NCBI RefSeq assembly: GCF_000219625.1
Contig: NC_018215.1
Coordinates: forward strand, 434,001-498,000
Source: Zymoseptoria tritici IPO323
Taxonomy: Eukaryota > Ascomycota > Dothideomycetes > Mycosphaerellales > Mycosphaerellaceae
DNA: 64,000 bases
Reading direction: 5' to 3'
The position numbers were made by a program, and so were the translations under genes. Within the stretch, counting starts at the first letter, position 1; each line of letters starts with the position of its first letter. Shown here piece after piece: positions 29,297 to 40,878 of this stretch. The notes beneath the pieces are model-generated. The model searched no databases. It worked only from the letters and a program-made list of their open reading frames with translations, and was not told the DNA's origin.

Positions 29297-32200
29297 ATGC
29301 CTCCGCCGGGAATTTCGAATGATGGAGGTACGAACACATCAACGGCCACAGACAGCATTATGTTGGCACTGCCTTTCCGAGTCATTGATTCGCCCAGGCG
29401 TAGAACAGGCGTGCCACGAGACGTGAGACGTTAAAACTGACATTTCCACCGCATCAGGACCGTCTTTCGAATCTCCGCCTGCTATCGTGCAGACCTCACC
29501 TCCGCCTTCACGCGGTCAGACTCGCCCGTCCGCCATCCAAATACCTAAGAACAACGCCTCGCTATCGAAGAGCTCGTCGACAACTAGCCTGCAATTCGAA
29601 CTGCCCGATAAGCTTCATCGCCTGTCCATCGACGCCGGAAATCCGGCAGATGCCTACAATGACCTGACTCGGTGCGTGACCAACATCATTTTGATTGCTT
29701 CACGTCGCCAATATGATTGCGGGGTTGTCTCATGATTGCTAATTTGCATTTCTGCTTCAGATCGCCAATACTCGCTCCAGAAAGAACAGGCCTTCAACGC
29801 ATACGACAGCAGCCTAGCCGACAGCCTCCCTCTCCAAGCCTTGCAGCAGTCGCTTCTCCCACGATCACGCCCATCAGTAGCCGCAAATCCAGCTTCGCGC
29901 TTGGAGGCGGCCCATCCTCGCCCACTCTACCACTGTCAGAAGACCTCTCACGCTTTCCCACGGAAAGTCTCCACTCCTTCAGCTTCGCACACCAGTCCAG
30001 CGAGAACCTCCACAACCGCAGCGCCATCTTGAAGCGATCGGTCGATTTCTTGACCAACAAACTCCAATGGGCGGCCACATCACCACGAATTGCAAGTGCT
30101 CAAGCTCGTTTGGCCGGAGACGAGGAAGTGCTCAGCATGATTGAGCTTCTGCAGAAGGCGAATTTTATGGGTGTGCAGAATCCACATGCACATGGAATGG
30201 AACATGGGCCTTTGACAGGTCCGGCAAACCTGTCGAATGAGAATGTTTTCGAGCAGAATTTCCTGGCACCGGGACAAGAGAGTGAGAGTCCGACGAGTCT
30301 CGAGAGCGGATCTACATTGAAGAGCAAGGATGATGGGTTGATACTCACACATTCAACATCACCCGACGGTGGCTTGAACATACCCCAGACAGTCCAAGAG
30401 GCAGACACAGCTCCAACAGATTTGACGAGGATACCTACGGCCGACGACGAGGAGGCGACAGTCAACCCGGCGACACGGCGGCCCGCGCGAATACCTCTAA
30501 AGAGGACTTACACTGACACGGCTGGGTACTCATTGCAGCACCGCCTTAGCGAAGCCATGGCTCAGCCATACCGTTCGGACCAGCCTGTCCCTACTCCAGC
30601 CGCACAATTCCCACCACGAGCTAACAGCGAACGCGAGCGAGCGCCACACGGGCACAGGAACGCCCCGAATCAAGCCATCTTCACGACCGAGAACACCGCT
30701 CCTTGGACCATAACCGCAGCTAATGATCTTGCGTGTCTAGTCTTTGGTGTGACTCGAGCCGAAGTTCGCAAGCTAGGGATCATGGAAGTGATTCAGGAGG
30801 ATCGACGGAAGTGGTTGGAGGAAAGGTTGAGAAACCCCGAGAGTGGCACGGCGCCCAAGCAGCTTCGGCCGCAGCCACCACCTTCCGCTGGTAAGACCAG
30901 TCCGAGTGGCGCTCTTTCGAGCATGCGTAACGGTGTAACAGCGAAGTTGCTCTCGAAGCCACCGGCCCGAAAAACGTACCAGAGTCGCAGAAGCAAGACT
31001 GTTGATGGTACTCGAACACCTCCAAAGGAGCCTGCTCCGCATCATCCAAACCACAAGAGCAGAGGCGTCCTCCTCTGTGGTGATGTCGTACCCATCCGGA
31101 AGATGAACGGCTCGCATGGCAGTGCGTCGCTCTGGGTGAAGGAGAAGGGCAATAACTTGATCTGGGTGCTTGAGGAGATTGCAGAGGATGTCGCTATGCT
31201 GACCGTGGATGAAATTGGTCTGGTACTTCGAGGCAGTGGAGACATCGAAGCCATCTTTGGCATGGACCGCGTCCGCAATGGCATGGATGTCCAGAGGCTG
31301 GTTCCAGCATGGCCCAAATTGAAAGACACCAGCACAGGAGCCGTGGACTATCAAGCTCTCGCACGCTTACGGAGATTCACCGCGCGGACGAGCAATTCGA
31401 TCTCCATTCCGGTCACGATCGATCAGCTACCGAACGAGAGCGTGTTCAGGGTTTCAAGTTTTCCCCATATCGCCGGCATCATTGTGGTCAACCCGAACAC
31501 CATGCGCGTGAGCAGTTCTAACAATGTGTTCTCCGCGGCGTTGTTCGGTCATGCGGATCCCAACGGACTGGCGGTTACGGACCTCATCCCCAGCTTCGAC
31601 AGCATTCTCCGAGTGATGACGGACGAGGATAAGATTGCATTGGTCGACGGGATCGTAATCCCCGAGCACAGTTTCAGACGTGCTCGTGCATTGCTGGCCC
31701 TTAGAGAAGGCTCGGCGGATGCCGCTGCCATATTCCTGCGTCCCAGTGGTGTCTCAGCCAAGCACAGGGATGGTGCAGAGATCATGATCGACATCCAGAT
31801 GCGAGTGGTGAAGTCGGACCGAGATCCTATTTACAACGAGATGGTAATGGAGGAGGATGTTGAGACTCCCGCGAGAGGCAGTGAAGTGGTATATGCGTTG
31901 TGGATTACCTACAGCAGACAATTGCATGCTGTCAACCATGGCATTGGACCGGTGACTTCACTGATAAGTCGGCCCAGCACACCTCCACAGCAGCCTGGTC
32001 CCGGGCTGGCCGTTGACGAGTATGCACCCAGTCCCATGGTTTTTGCCGAGCGAAGACAAGAAGTCAGCGATGGTGACAAGCCGCACGAGCAACTGGACGG
32101 GACCAAGAATGCGCCGGCTTTGAATGCCACGGATCGAGAGCCATTTGAGCATCCCTCGCCGGACCTGATCGCAGCCGGCGTCAAGATGATCACCAAAAAA

Positions 32201-33108
32201 CGCATCGACGATTTCAACATTCTTGAGGAGATGGGCCAGGGTGCGTACGGCCAAGTCAAGCTCGCACGCTACAAGAAGGTCTCTGCGCCGAAGATGGTCA
32301 TCAAGTATGTCACAAAACGACGCATTCTCGTTGACACATGGCATCGCGATCGACGACTGGGAACGGTGCCGCTGGAGATTCACGTATTGGACTATCTCCG
32401 TCGAGACGGTCTCCAACATCCCAACATCATCGAAATGGCCGACTTCTTCGAAGACGACATCAATTACTACATCGAGATGATCCCTCATGGTCTGCCAGGC
32501 ATGGATCTGTTCGACTACATTGAGCTTAGAGTGACCATGGAAGAGCACGAATGCCGCAAGATCTTTCGCCAAGTGGCCGAAGCGCTGCGTCATCTCCACA
32601 TTGAGGCCAAGGTCGTGCATCGCGACATCAAAGACGAAAACATCATTCTGGACGGCGAAGGGAAAGTGAAGCTGGCGGATTTTGGCAGTGCGGCGTACAT
32701 CAAATCAGGACCATTTGATGTTTTCGTTGGCACGATTGGTACGTTGTATCTACCATATCTCAGACGAATGGCACCCACTAACTCACATGTGCAGATTACG
32801 CCGCTCCTGAAGTCCTCCGCGGCTCTCCCTACCGCGGCAAAGAACAAGACGTGTGGGCGCTCGGCATCCTGCTCTACACAATCGTTTACAAGGAGAATCC
32901 GTTCTACAGCATCGACGAGATCATGGACCACGATCTCCGCTTGCCGTACATTTTGAGCGAAGACTGCATCGACCTCATCCGCAAGATGCTGGACCGCGAT
33001 GTCGAGCGGAGGATTGGAATTCAGGCTGTGGTGGAGCATCCCTGGTGTACGCATGTCGACGAAGAGGATGACGCGAAGATTGAGCTGCCGGCGAGGAATA
33101 TGGCTTGA
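29297..33108 (+). CDS. PSK1: PAS-domain serine/threonine protein kinase (PAS kinase; yeast Psk1/Psk2 homologue)
   Basis: Four exons (29297-29327, 29458-29671, 29761-32738, 32795-33108), 1,178 aa. Exon 1 has only 31 bp; its codons M-P-P-P-G-I-S join in frame to the next exon. A PAS-like region (about 370-440, W-T-I-T-A-A-N-D-L-A-C-L-V-F-G-V-T) precedes a long linker and a C-terminal kinase domain (about 895-1165) with G-Q-G-A-Y-G-Q loop, V-I-K-Y-V lysine, H-R-D-I-K-D-E-N catalytic loop, D-F-G-S-A metal motif and A-P-E. The P-L-E-I-H-V-L insert and G-M-D-L-F-D-Y-I stretch are typical of PAS kinases. Yeast Psk1/2 respond to nutrients and direct sugar toward cell-wall glucan. The last intron lies between V-G-T-I and D-Y-A-A-P-E, within the activation segment. 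All catalytic residues are present. Confidence 0.9.
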
Positions 33109-33516
33109 TGGTTTCGGGGATTGTAATGATGGATGATAGACCCGATAGAAGTACCGTGGTTGGCTACGATGACGGCTGGCATTCGCTGATGAGGGGATGG
33201 GTACAGGAAATCTGCTTTCACGGCCAACTCTATAAATGACGAGATACCCAATACATTGAGCGGTCGCGCATTGGATGTGTTTGCTTTGACTCGGCATTTC
33301 ATTTGTTCCCACGTTGATCATCACAAAACTCAGCAGCTCCCGGCGTGCCTGCGCATGATTGACGCGGAGGAAGTACGGTCCCATGGTGGTGTCTGAACTT
33401 TTGATTCTGAAAGCTGCCGGCTTCTTCTCGAGGCCGTTTAACGCTCAAGTAGCTACCTGCTCCATGCCCAGTGCGCCATCAGAAATGTCTCGAATCCACA
33501 TCGTAATTCGTTCCTT
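33109..33516. other. Convergent 3' spacer PAS kinase / RPS7
   Basis: 408 bp between converging stop codons, likely two 3' UTRs. Nothing else recognised. Confidence 0.55.
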
Positions 33517-34367
33517 CTACTCGGAGTGCGACTGGGGGAACTCGAAGTTCACACCCTTACCGGTCAGGCGCTTGTAGACCTCAGAGTACGAGTCGAGGCG
33601 GTAGTCAACACCACCACGCTCCTTCTCGTCAAGCAAGACCTTGAGTACCTTGGTGCCGTCCTCCTTGGTGCGCATGCGCTTGCCAACAATTTCCACTGGG
33701 TAGACGAGATCGGCGAGGATGGCGTCGTGGACAGCAGTGAGCGTGCGGCTGCGTGGACGCTTCTGTGTCTGCGAGGTGCGGCTGCGGTTGCTGCGCTTGG
33801 GGCGGGGCAGGATGCGGCGAGAGGCGACGATGATGACGTGGCGGTCGGAGAACTTCTTCTCGAGCTCACGAGTGAGGCTGGGATGTGTTAGTCGTGAACG
33901 AGCCATTGGATGCTGTGTTGTGGTGTGTGCTTACCGCTGCTGGCTGCGGTGCCATCCCTGAAGGAGAGGAACCGGGACGAAGATGACAATGGCCTTGCGT
34001 CCATGACCGACCTCAATCTGTAAGAATCCTGGTGTCAGCGAAAAGCTGCCCAGTGCCCACCGCCTCTTCGATTGTGTGTCTATGTCCATGGTTGTAGCTG
34101 ATGCTATTCTTTCTCTCCTTCTTTTGCAGGACATGCTTTGCAGCGCAATGCGGTCCTCAATGTGGGTGTGGTGCGCGAATCATCCTAGTCACGGCATTAT
34201 CTTACCTCGCGGGCGGACACAAACTGCAGCGGCCTCAGGGCGGAGCGCATGTCTGGGATGTTGGTCTCGAGCTCGTACAGCGCGGTGGCGATGTTGGTCT
34301 CGATCTCATTGGGCTTGGCCCGCGATGGGCTGTTGGGCGCGATCTTGTTCAAGGCCTGGGTGGACAT
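33517..34367 (-). CDS. RPS7: 40S ribosomal protein eS7
   Basis: Three exons (34367-34206, 34017-33935, 33877-33517), 201 aa. Intron 1 is 188 bp, clearly longer than the 50-60 bp norm of this window, as is common in ribosomal-protein genes. The sequence is diagnostic: [18 protein letters not shown] in exon 1, [12 protein letters not shown] in exon 2, and S-R-R-I-L-P-R-P and [11 protein letters not shown] in exon 3. eS7 is a structural protein of the small subunit body. Splice sites are canonical (GTAAGA..TACAG, GTAAGC..CCAG) and codons join in frame. Confidence 0.97.
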
Positions 34368-34693
34368 TTTGGGCAATGTTGTGGAAGATGTTCAAGTCGT
34401 CGTGAAGTCCGAAGATCGTGAACTTCTAACATAAATTGAGTGGTGGGCTTGGCATGGTGATCTCGTATAGCTTAAGATTATACGAGGGCTTCTTCCGCCG
34501 AGATGTTCGCTCCGCACGTCGCTTTCACTCTCACACAAACAACATCACTTCTCGATTGCTTCCGTACGCTGCCATACACGCCGTCGCTCCATCATTTCCC
34601 ATGTCGCGCCTCTTTTATCTACGGACATCCGACGATCGTCGCCCTGCAGGCCTCGCATGAAGGACTGGTAACAACGGTGAAGCTAGTACAATG
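34368..34693. promoter_or_regulatory. RPS7 promoter region
   Basis: 326 bp upstream of RPS7 on the minus strand and downstream of the small secreted-protein gene. Presumably the RPS7 promoter; I identify no specific element. Confidence 0.45.
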
Positions 34694-34957
34694 TTAGGGC
34701 GCTCCTGTGATGATGTTGTTACTGGGAACCACATACCAGTCGCCATTGTTCAAGGAGTCGCAGGATTTGACGCATTTTTGGAGTAGTGACTGGCAGACCG
34801 CGGTGTTGCAAGTCTCCGCCGTCACAGCTCGAGCTGTGGAAGGCCATGCATCTCCATTCGATTCGGGGAGCTCCACAATGAGGTCTGGCCCGTTCACGTG
34901 GACTGGCGAACTCAAGGCCGTGGCCAACAGAAGCATGATGGAGAGGCTGCCTTGCAT
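34694..34957 (-). CDS. Small secreted cysteine-containing protein (candidate effector-like)
   Basis: Single exon, 87 aa, ATG at 34957 and TAA at 34694-34696. The N-terminus (M-Q-G-S-L-S-I-M-L-L-L-A-T-A-L-S-S) is a good signal peptide with probable cleavage around residue 17-23. The mature ~65 residues carry four cysteines arranged C-x4-C-x6-C-x3-C, able to form two disulfides, and no membrane segment. Size, secretion signal and paired cysteines fit the broad class of fungal small secreted proteins, some of which act on hosts or in cell walls. There is no recognised domain and no sign of function beyond export. It stands at the edge of a gene-poor region. A chance open frame cannot be excluded. 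Confidence 0.5.
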   Translation of the reverse strand: MQGSLSIMLLLATALSSPVHVNGPDLIVELPESNGDAWPSTARAVTAETCNTAVCQSLLQKCVKSCDSLNNGDWYVVPSNNIITGAP

Positions 34958-35649
34958 GTCGTCGGTGGCCGTATTTGTTCTGTCAGTTCTTCTGAGAGAC
35001 GATTTCTGGTGCTGGTAGTTGAACAGCAGGTTGATTAAATGTTTACCGGCCTGCTTCGAATCTCCCCACCAGGAAGGCGCTCGACATTATATGTCTTCCG
35101 CAACAACATGAACTAGTCACTTCTGTCCGCGACTTACCGGAACTCACTGGACCATGTGGCAATCATGCGCCTGTGTTGAAGCTTGGATCAAATGTTTGCT
35201 GAGTAGCAGGTGGCCCAGTGTGTTCTGGTCGCTGGATGCCTTTGTGATGTGCTGCGTGGTCAAGGCCGTGGACTGGTTTCATTCGACATGGAAGGAGCGC
35301 GGTGCTGCGAAGAGCGATTCACAGCTTCCATGTGACATGATTTATAGGCCTCTGCCATGGCATCGAGACCAACGTTAAGACAACCTTCTGCTTGGTACGT
35401 TCTTGGCTGATGCATCATTTTTGGTCCATGTCGCACGATTGAAACGACAAGAGGTCGAGCTTTTCTTGAATGTTGTACCGGCCGCCACGAACTACTCTGC
35501 AGTGTAACAGCAAGGCCGGGACAGCACAGTTCCAAGGCACCTTTGACCGTCACCGCCCGCACAGAATGCACCATGCGATGAAGCAAACAAGTCTTCCTTT
35601 TTCTTCGATACCGAGGATTCACGCTACAAATTTGCACAGTGTCACATCG

Positions 35650-35668
35650 CTCGCCTCTCTCTCTCTCT
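35650..35668. repeat. CT dinucleotide microsatellite
   Basis: Short run of CT units in the gene-poor interval left of 36 kb. Potentially length-polymorphic, otherwise unremarkable. Confidence 0.7.
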
Positions 35669-35741
35669 CACGCGGCTGCTGGCCTGGACGGACAAGACGT
35701 CAGCTCCAGACTTGGACCGGTGTCCAGTCTTATGTTGCTCT

Positions 35742-36305
35742 ATGAAAGCTGCTAGCCACAAGGCTTCCGAGGCTGTCGCAGAACCGGATCCTCGCCGCCT
35801 GGTGACCACAAGCTATATCTCGCGCCACGACCGAGTTCCTGCAAGCCGCGAGCGTCAGGCGTTTGGGCCATCGACGGTCGTTCTCCTGTACCACGGATGG
35901 CACCTGAAACCGAGGCTTTCGGTCGACCAGCGTCAGGTCGCTGCTGGAGCAATCATGGAAGCTCCTCGGAACTCCGGACCTCAATCGCCGCATTCGATGG
36001 GATCTTCGAATTATGCGAGCGTTCTTGAGGCTTTCAGCGCGCTGCGAAGCTGGTGGGACGCGCTCGAGACTGCCTCAGCTCGTCGCATCCTGCAGGTGAC
36101 AGAAGTAGGCGCCGTGGCCAACAAGGCTGCCCACCCTTCGTATGTTCGACAAGCACTGAGTTTGCATCGATTACTCAAGCTCGGGCCATTCTCGAAGAAG
36201 ATTCCAATTTCGAGTATCGTCCGACTCGCTGCTACAAGAGGCTCTCCGCTTGAATACAGTTTCTATTCGACAGTGGCCATGCTCCCTCCAAACACGTCGC
36301 ACTGA
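35742..36305 (+). CDS. Doubtful open reading frame, hypothetical
   Basis: An ATG-initiated frame of 187 codons in an otherwise gene-poor region. The protein has no recognisable domain, signal peptide or low-complexity pattern, and the start lacks a good context. Listed only because it is the longest ATG frame in the interval; it may be chance. Confidence 0.15.
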   Translation: MKAASHKASEAVAEPDPRRLVTTSYISRHDRVPASRERQAFGPSTVVLLYHGWHLKPRLSVDQRQVAAGAIMEAPRNSGPQSPHSMGSSNYASVLEAFSALRSWWDALETASARRILQVTEVGAVANKAAHPSYVRQALSLHRLLKLGPFSKKIPISSIVRLAATRGSPLEYSFYSTVAMLPPNTSH

Positions 36306-36858
36306 GCTCCAGGCTGCCTTGCGCAAAGATCTTTTGCTCAAACCTGGCTGCCGAAGGTTGTCATAAATTGGAGGCCTGTTGCGAGCAAAGGCGCAGCTTG
36401 CTATCTTGGGTCTCGTCGATGCTGCCAGATTCAAACGCCGTCTCCAAGCTGTACTGCACATACAAGCGCACAGCGATATCTGACTTTCGTTCTCTGATGC
36501 CGCGATAGGATATGGGTGTCTCTTAGACGCCCTGATGCTCACGTCTAAATCCATATGGGAGTCGCAGCAGCTTTTACTGGATCAAGAAACTCTCATCTCT
36601 GCATTCATCGAACCCCCTGGCTGACGTGAAAAGCTCAGGATATACACAAATTCACCTGGCTTATAATTCTGCCAGCCACGACTGCAATTCACTTGCATAT
36701 TCACGTGCAAAGGGCTAATTACATGAGCCCTGAGCGCAAACATCTCCTTTTGCCCACTCCGCCATCCTCGAACACTCTCTCCTGGCCAATTCATCAACTC
36801 AGTGCTCCTCCATACCATCCGCTCAACCAGGGTGTCTTCCAGCAAGCGCGCAGTGAAT

Positions 36859-37274
36859 ATGGCGTCTCCTTACCAGCAGACCAATGCGACCATAGAGAAA
36901 GAGCTCGCCGCAAAACCAACACTCAAGACTGCGCAGAAGAAGCCAAAGGTCCCTCGCATCGACTCGAAGGACCTTGACGAGTTGTCCAAATCCTGGTACC
37001 CAGTCCAGCCTGTAAGTGGTTCAATAACCCATGCGCTGCATTCGACCATAACTGAACGACTTTGCAACAGCCAACTCGCCACATTGTCAATGATAAGAAG
37101 CCACTCTTCGGAAACAAGAGCGACGAGGCGAAGACAAAGAGGATTGTGGGGTCCAAGGACACCAAGATCTCGGAGGACTGGGAGCTGGTCGAGCACGAAG
37201 ATGCCGACGATCACGCTGAGTTGGTGTCCGCGTCTGGCAAGGTCACGAAGTACGTTCAGAGCGGCATCCAGTGA
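36859..37274 (+). CDS. Small conserved-looking protein of unknown function
   Basis: Two exons (36859-37011, 37071-37274) with a 59-bp intron (GTAAGT..AACAG, phase 0) give 118 aa. The protein is hydrophilic and charged: a Lys-rich N-terminal half (K-T-A-Q-K-K-P-K-V-P-R), a central S-W-Y-P-V-Q-P-P-T-R-H-I-V spanning the junction, and an acidic stretch E-D-W-E-L-V-E-H-E-D-A-D-D. The clean intron with consensus sites and the well-formed Trp/Pro-containing junction support a real gene. I do not recognise a family. No membrane segment or signal peptide is visible. Confidence 0.65.
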
Positions 37275-39165
37275 GGCAGCTGAACACCGAGGGATGGTGG
37301 AAAGGTCCTGGCTGCACGCATAGAGTAGCCCTGTACTAGACGGGCGGATCAGAAGAGATGCTGTTAAGTGGAATGTGACGACATGGTCACGATTGCAGCA
37401 TTGTAGACACAAGTAATAAGAAGCCGAAGAAGGTTCTCTATCCAATCAATAAGTCATTTTAGTCTTTGCATCGCCGAAGCAGCGGATCCGTTCATAACAG
37501 GCCATCGAGCATGGTTTGCACGTCCGGTGGCATTCGTGGCCCCCAAATCTAATCCCTGCAGCCCCCACGTGTATCGCAACACCTCGTTTCGGACAGACTT
37601 CTGCCACTGACACCGTCGACGGTCGAACAGGAACTCTGCTGTTTACGCTAAAGCCATAATACAGGCGAACATGGACTCGAAAGGTCCACAGACAGCAACC
37701 ACAGCCGTGGCTCGTCGTCGCTTTCAGTACCGGCGCATAGCAGGGAGCGGGCAGATCTCAAGAAAAGTACCAGAGACGTTAAAACACCAGCGAAACGACA
37801 TGAGGTCTCAACGTGGCGGGAAGAGCCTTTATCGCGCGAGTCAACGTTCAGTGGCCGATACCTTGACCTCAGCCGATTGAAAATGCCTCTACCTCTGATG
37901 TCGTAGTCAGCACGACATCGCGATCACCGACACGAATTGTCATCCAGCGCCATGGCACCAGACAAGCCGAGTCGAGCTTCGGTGCCCTATCCAGATTCCG
38001 ACAGGGAATTCACCGGCCTTCGCTAGTGCTACCTCCTAGTGGTAAGGCAGGGCGATTGCACTAGTGTGCCAACACTTCGACGCCGACGACACCCGCGGCT
38101 GCGCATGTGTTTAGAGGATACCATGGTTCACACCTTCCAGTACCCATCGCCCGGGATGCCGCCCTTCCAGGTCCATGGCCTCGACCTTTATCATGCCACA
38201 TGATCGCCATCGGCTAAGGGAGCCTTCCGTCGAGGGTCAAAACAATCACCTGGATCCGACGTTGTTCGTGAATGATGATTGATGTATCGAGAGAAAGGAC
38301 TCAAAGGAGGAGGACAATAAATGGCGCCGGCGAACCTTAACGTATGATGCGCATTAGGGCCGCAGCCTCTATCTCCCGATCTGGCGAATGATCGAAACAG
38401 GAAATGGCACGGTCTGAACAACGTCGTCGCTGTTCTCCTGCATGAGCATTCGAGACCATACCAGACTCGACTTGACAGATATCGTTCGCGGTCACTGCCT
38501 CGTGCATGCTTGTGAGGGCTGAACCCTGTTACGAAGGTCGAGGAGCTAGTTTCAGAATTTATGTTGCCAGAACTGTGGTTCACATTCACCCCAAGGCCGA
38601 TCACGCCGATTGACCGAGCTCGAAGTTTGTCGCCCCCAACAGGCTGTACAGAGCCTCGTGAGTCGTCACAGGCTCACAGCGTCCGGCCCAGGAATAGGAT
38701 GCTCGACATGCCGACGAGAGGCTCACCTGTGGACTGCAGCTTTGGCATGGACTGAAAGTACTATCTGGTACTATCTCGTTCTTGTGGCGGCGATCTAGCT
38801 GCTCTGGTCTAATCGGTAGGATTCCCAATTCGATGGACAAGAAGTCAATTGTCCACTTGAACTTAAAACATCCGTAAGTCCGTTTTCTTCGTCTTGGAGG
38901 CCCACTCTCAATCAAAGGTCGTTGACTTTCGTTCGAGTGGAGACCGTTGATGGCCACAAACCATACTAGCTTACAGTGTTAGGGTGTTCAAAGAAAGCTC
39001 AGCCATTGATGTCGGTCGTATCATCGCGCTTCTGCTGTCATTATTACTTTCCTTCTCTCCCACAGACCCCGGCTGTTTTTTCTCGTTCCCCCGACAGGTA
39101 ATCTTGACATTTGTTGACAGAATCAGACGTACTCTACAGCTTCGGAAGAGCGACCTCTCGTATCG
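37275..39165. other. Gene-poor interval
   Basis: 1.9 kb with only short, mutually overlapping frames on both strands and no domain. I found no tRNA, repeat array or transposon remnant by eye. The right end is the promoter and pyrimidine-rich leader of the GH16 gene. Confidence 0.45.
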
Positions 39166-40576
39166 ATGGACTACAATCATGGCACAACGGCCACAACAAC
39201 GGCCGCCAACTCCACAAGAGCGGGAACTCCAGAAAACGACCTCATCGAGCCGGTACAACGCCAAAACCCTTTCTCGACTCCATATGGCTCGATGCCAGGA
39301 TCGACAATAGGATCGACAACCGGTATCGATGCACAGCCGAACAGATTCTTCCACTCAAGACGAATCAAGAAGGAAGAAGTCGAGAAGCCGTGGCTGGAGA
39401 AGAAAGATCCCCGGCAAAAATGGACAACCATAATTCCGCTCATCGGAATCTTCATCGGTCTAGCTCTGACTGGATTTGTGATTTACGACGGCATATCGTC
39501 TCATCATAACTACACGTATTGCCCTGTGTTCTTGGACGACTTTTCGAATGGACTCGGTGACGGATGGACGAAGGAGGTTGAGTCTGGAGGTTTCGGGTAA
39601 GAAGAGCACCAACGTGGTCCTGACTCGGATGCTAATGAAGTGCAGTAACGGACAATTCGAGGTCACAACAAACACCGACGAGAATGTCTTCGTCAAGGAC
39701 GGCATGCTCCACATCAAACCGACCCTCCAAGATCCGAAACTGATCGAAACTGACAATGTCATCAACCTGCTTTCAGACGGCATTTGCTCTTCGGACATCT
39801 GGTCCAACTGCGTCGCTGTGACCAACACCACCAATGGCACTATTGTCAACCCTGTCAAATCAGGCCGCATCTCCACACGCGCCAGCCACGCCATCAAATA
39901 CGGTCGTATTGAAGTCGAAGCCCAGCTCCCCGAGGGCGACTGGCTCTGGCCCGCAATTTGGATGTTGCCGGTCAACAACACCTACGGCGACTGGCCGGCT
40001 TCGGGAGAAATCGACATCATGGAGTCTCGCGGCAACAACTACACCTACCCGACCGGCGGTAACAACGTCGTCTCTTCTACTCTGCACTGGGGGCCCGACC
40101 CGGACAACGATGGATACTGGCGGAACCTCGCCAAGCAGAAGGCTTTGCACAAGACGTATACCACTGGCTTCCAGACCTTTGGAGTGGAGTGGAGCGACAA
40201 GTACATTTTCACGTACATCGACTCGAGGCTATTGCAGGTCATGTACACGAACTTTAAGAAGCCTTTCTGGCAAAAGGGCAACTTTCCTTCTTCGGACGCG
40301 AATGGCACGAGGATCGTCGATCCATGGAGCCAGACTGGCCGGCCCAGCACGCCGTTTGATCAGGACTTCTATCTGATCTTGAACGTTGCGGTTGGTGGCA
40401 CAAATGGCTGGTTCGACGATGGTGTCAAGCAGAAGCCATGGGTGGACTCTTCGGATACGGCGCCCCACGATTTCTGGAATGCCCGCGATTCCTGGTACCC
40501 TACCTGGGAGAAAAAGGGTGAAATGATTGTCAAGTCTGTGAAGATGTATCAACAGCAGGGTTTCAACGGCTGCTAG
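39166..40576 (+). CDS. Glycoside hydrolase family 16 beta-glucanase-like, type II membrane-anchored
   Basis: Two exons (39166-39596, 39646-40576) with a 49-bp intron; 453 aa. The first ~85 residues are hydrophilic and probably cytosolic. A hydrophobic segment (about 86-108, I-I-P-L-I-G-I-F-I-G-L-A-L) without a signal-peptidase site acts as signal anchor, placing the catalytic domain outside. The GH16 core contains W-P-A-I-W-M-L-P and the active-site motif G-E-I-D-I-M-E-S (about 263-270), whose two glutamates are nucleophile and acid/base. Later S-S-T-L-H-W-G and N-V-A-V-G-G blocks match laminarinase-type GH16. Several N-x-S/T sites suggest glycosylation. Substrates are probably cell-wall beta-1,3 or mixed-linked glucan; transglycosylase action is also possible. 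Confidence 0.9.
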
Positions 40577-40878
40577 TAAGATACTCTTGACTGTACGCGA
40601 CGCGTTTCTGGCGTTGGGTATTGTGGGATCATGGTGTATGGCGTACCTGGGAGGCATTGGACAAGGAAATCTGTGGTACCTGTACATATTTTATAGATCA
40701 TGAGAAATGTGCAACTTTCGTTATGACGACGACAACCGAGTTCTCCTTTCGACTTTCGACTTCCACGAACGTCATCTGGTTCTCTGGCATCGTGCCCGTG
40801 ATGTACAAGCTACAGACAGAATGTCCCTTCTCGGTCGTCATTGTTCGAGCCTGGATGGATACTCAAGGTGGACTCTCC

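Larger units (their letters stand above)
34958..36858. other. Gene-poor interval
   Basis: 1.9 kb without a convincing gene. It includes a short CT microsatellite near 35650-35668 and one open frame (35742-36305) listed separately as doubtful. The stretch just before 36859 is the likely promoter of the next gene. Confidence 0.45.

Noticed and set aside
32590..33384. 264-codon minus-strand frame opposite the PAS-kinase catalytic domain
   Set aside because: Lies opposite conserved kinase codons and a splice junction; no independent support.
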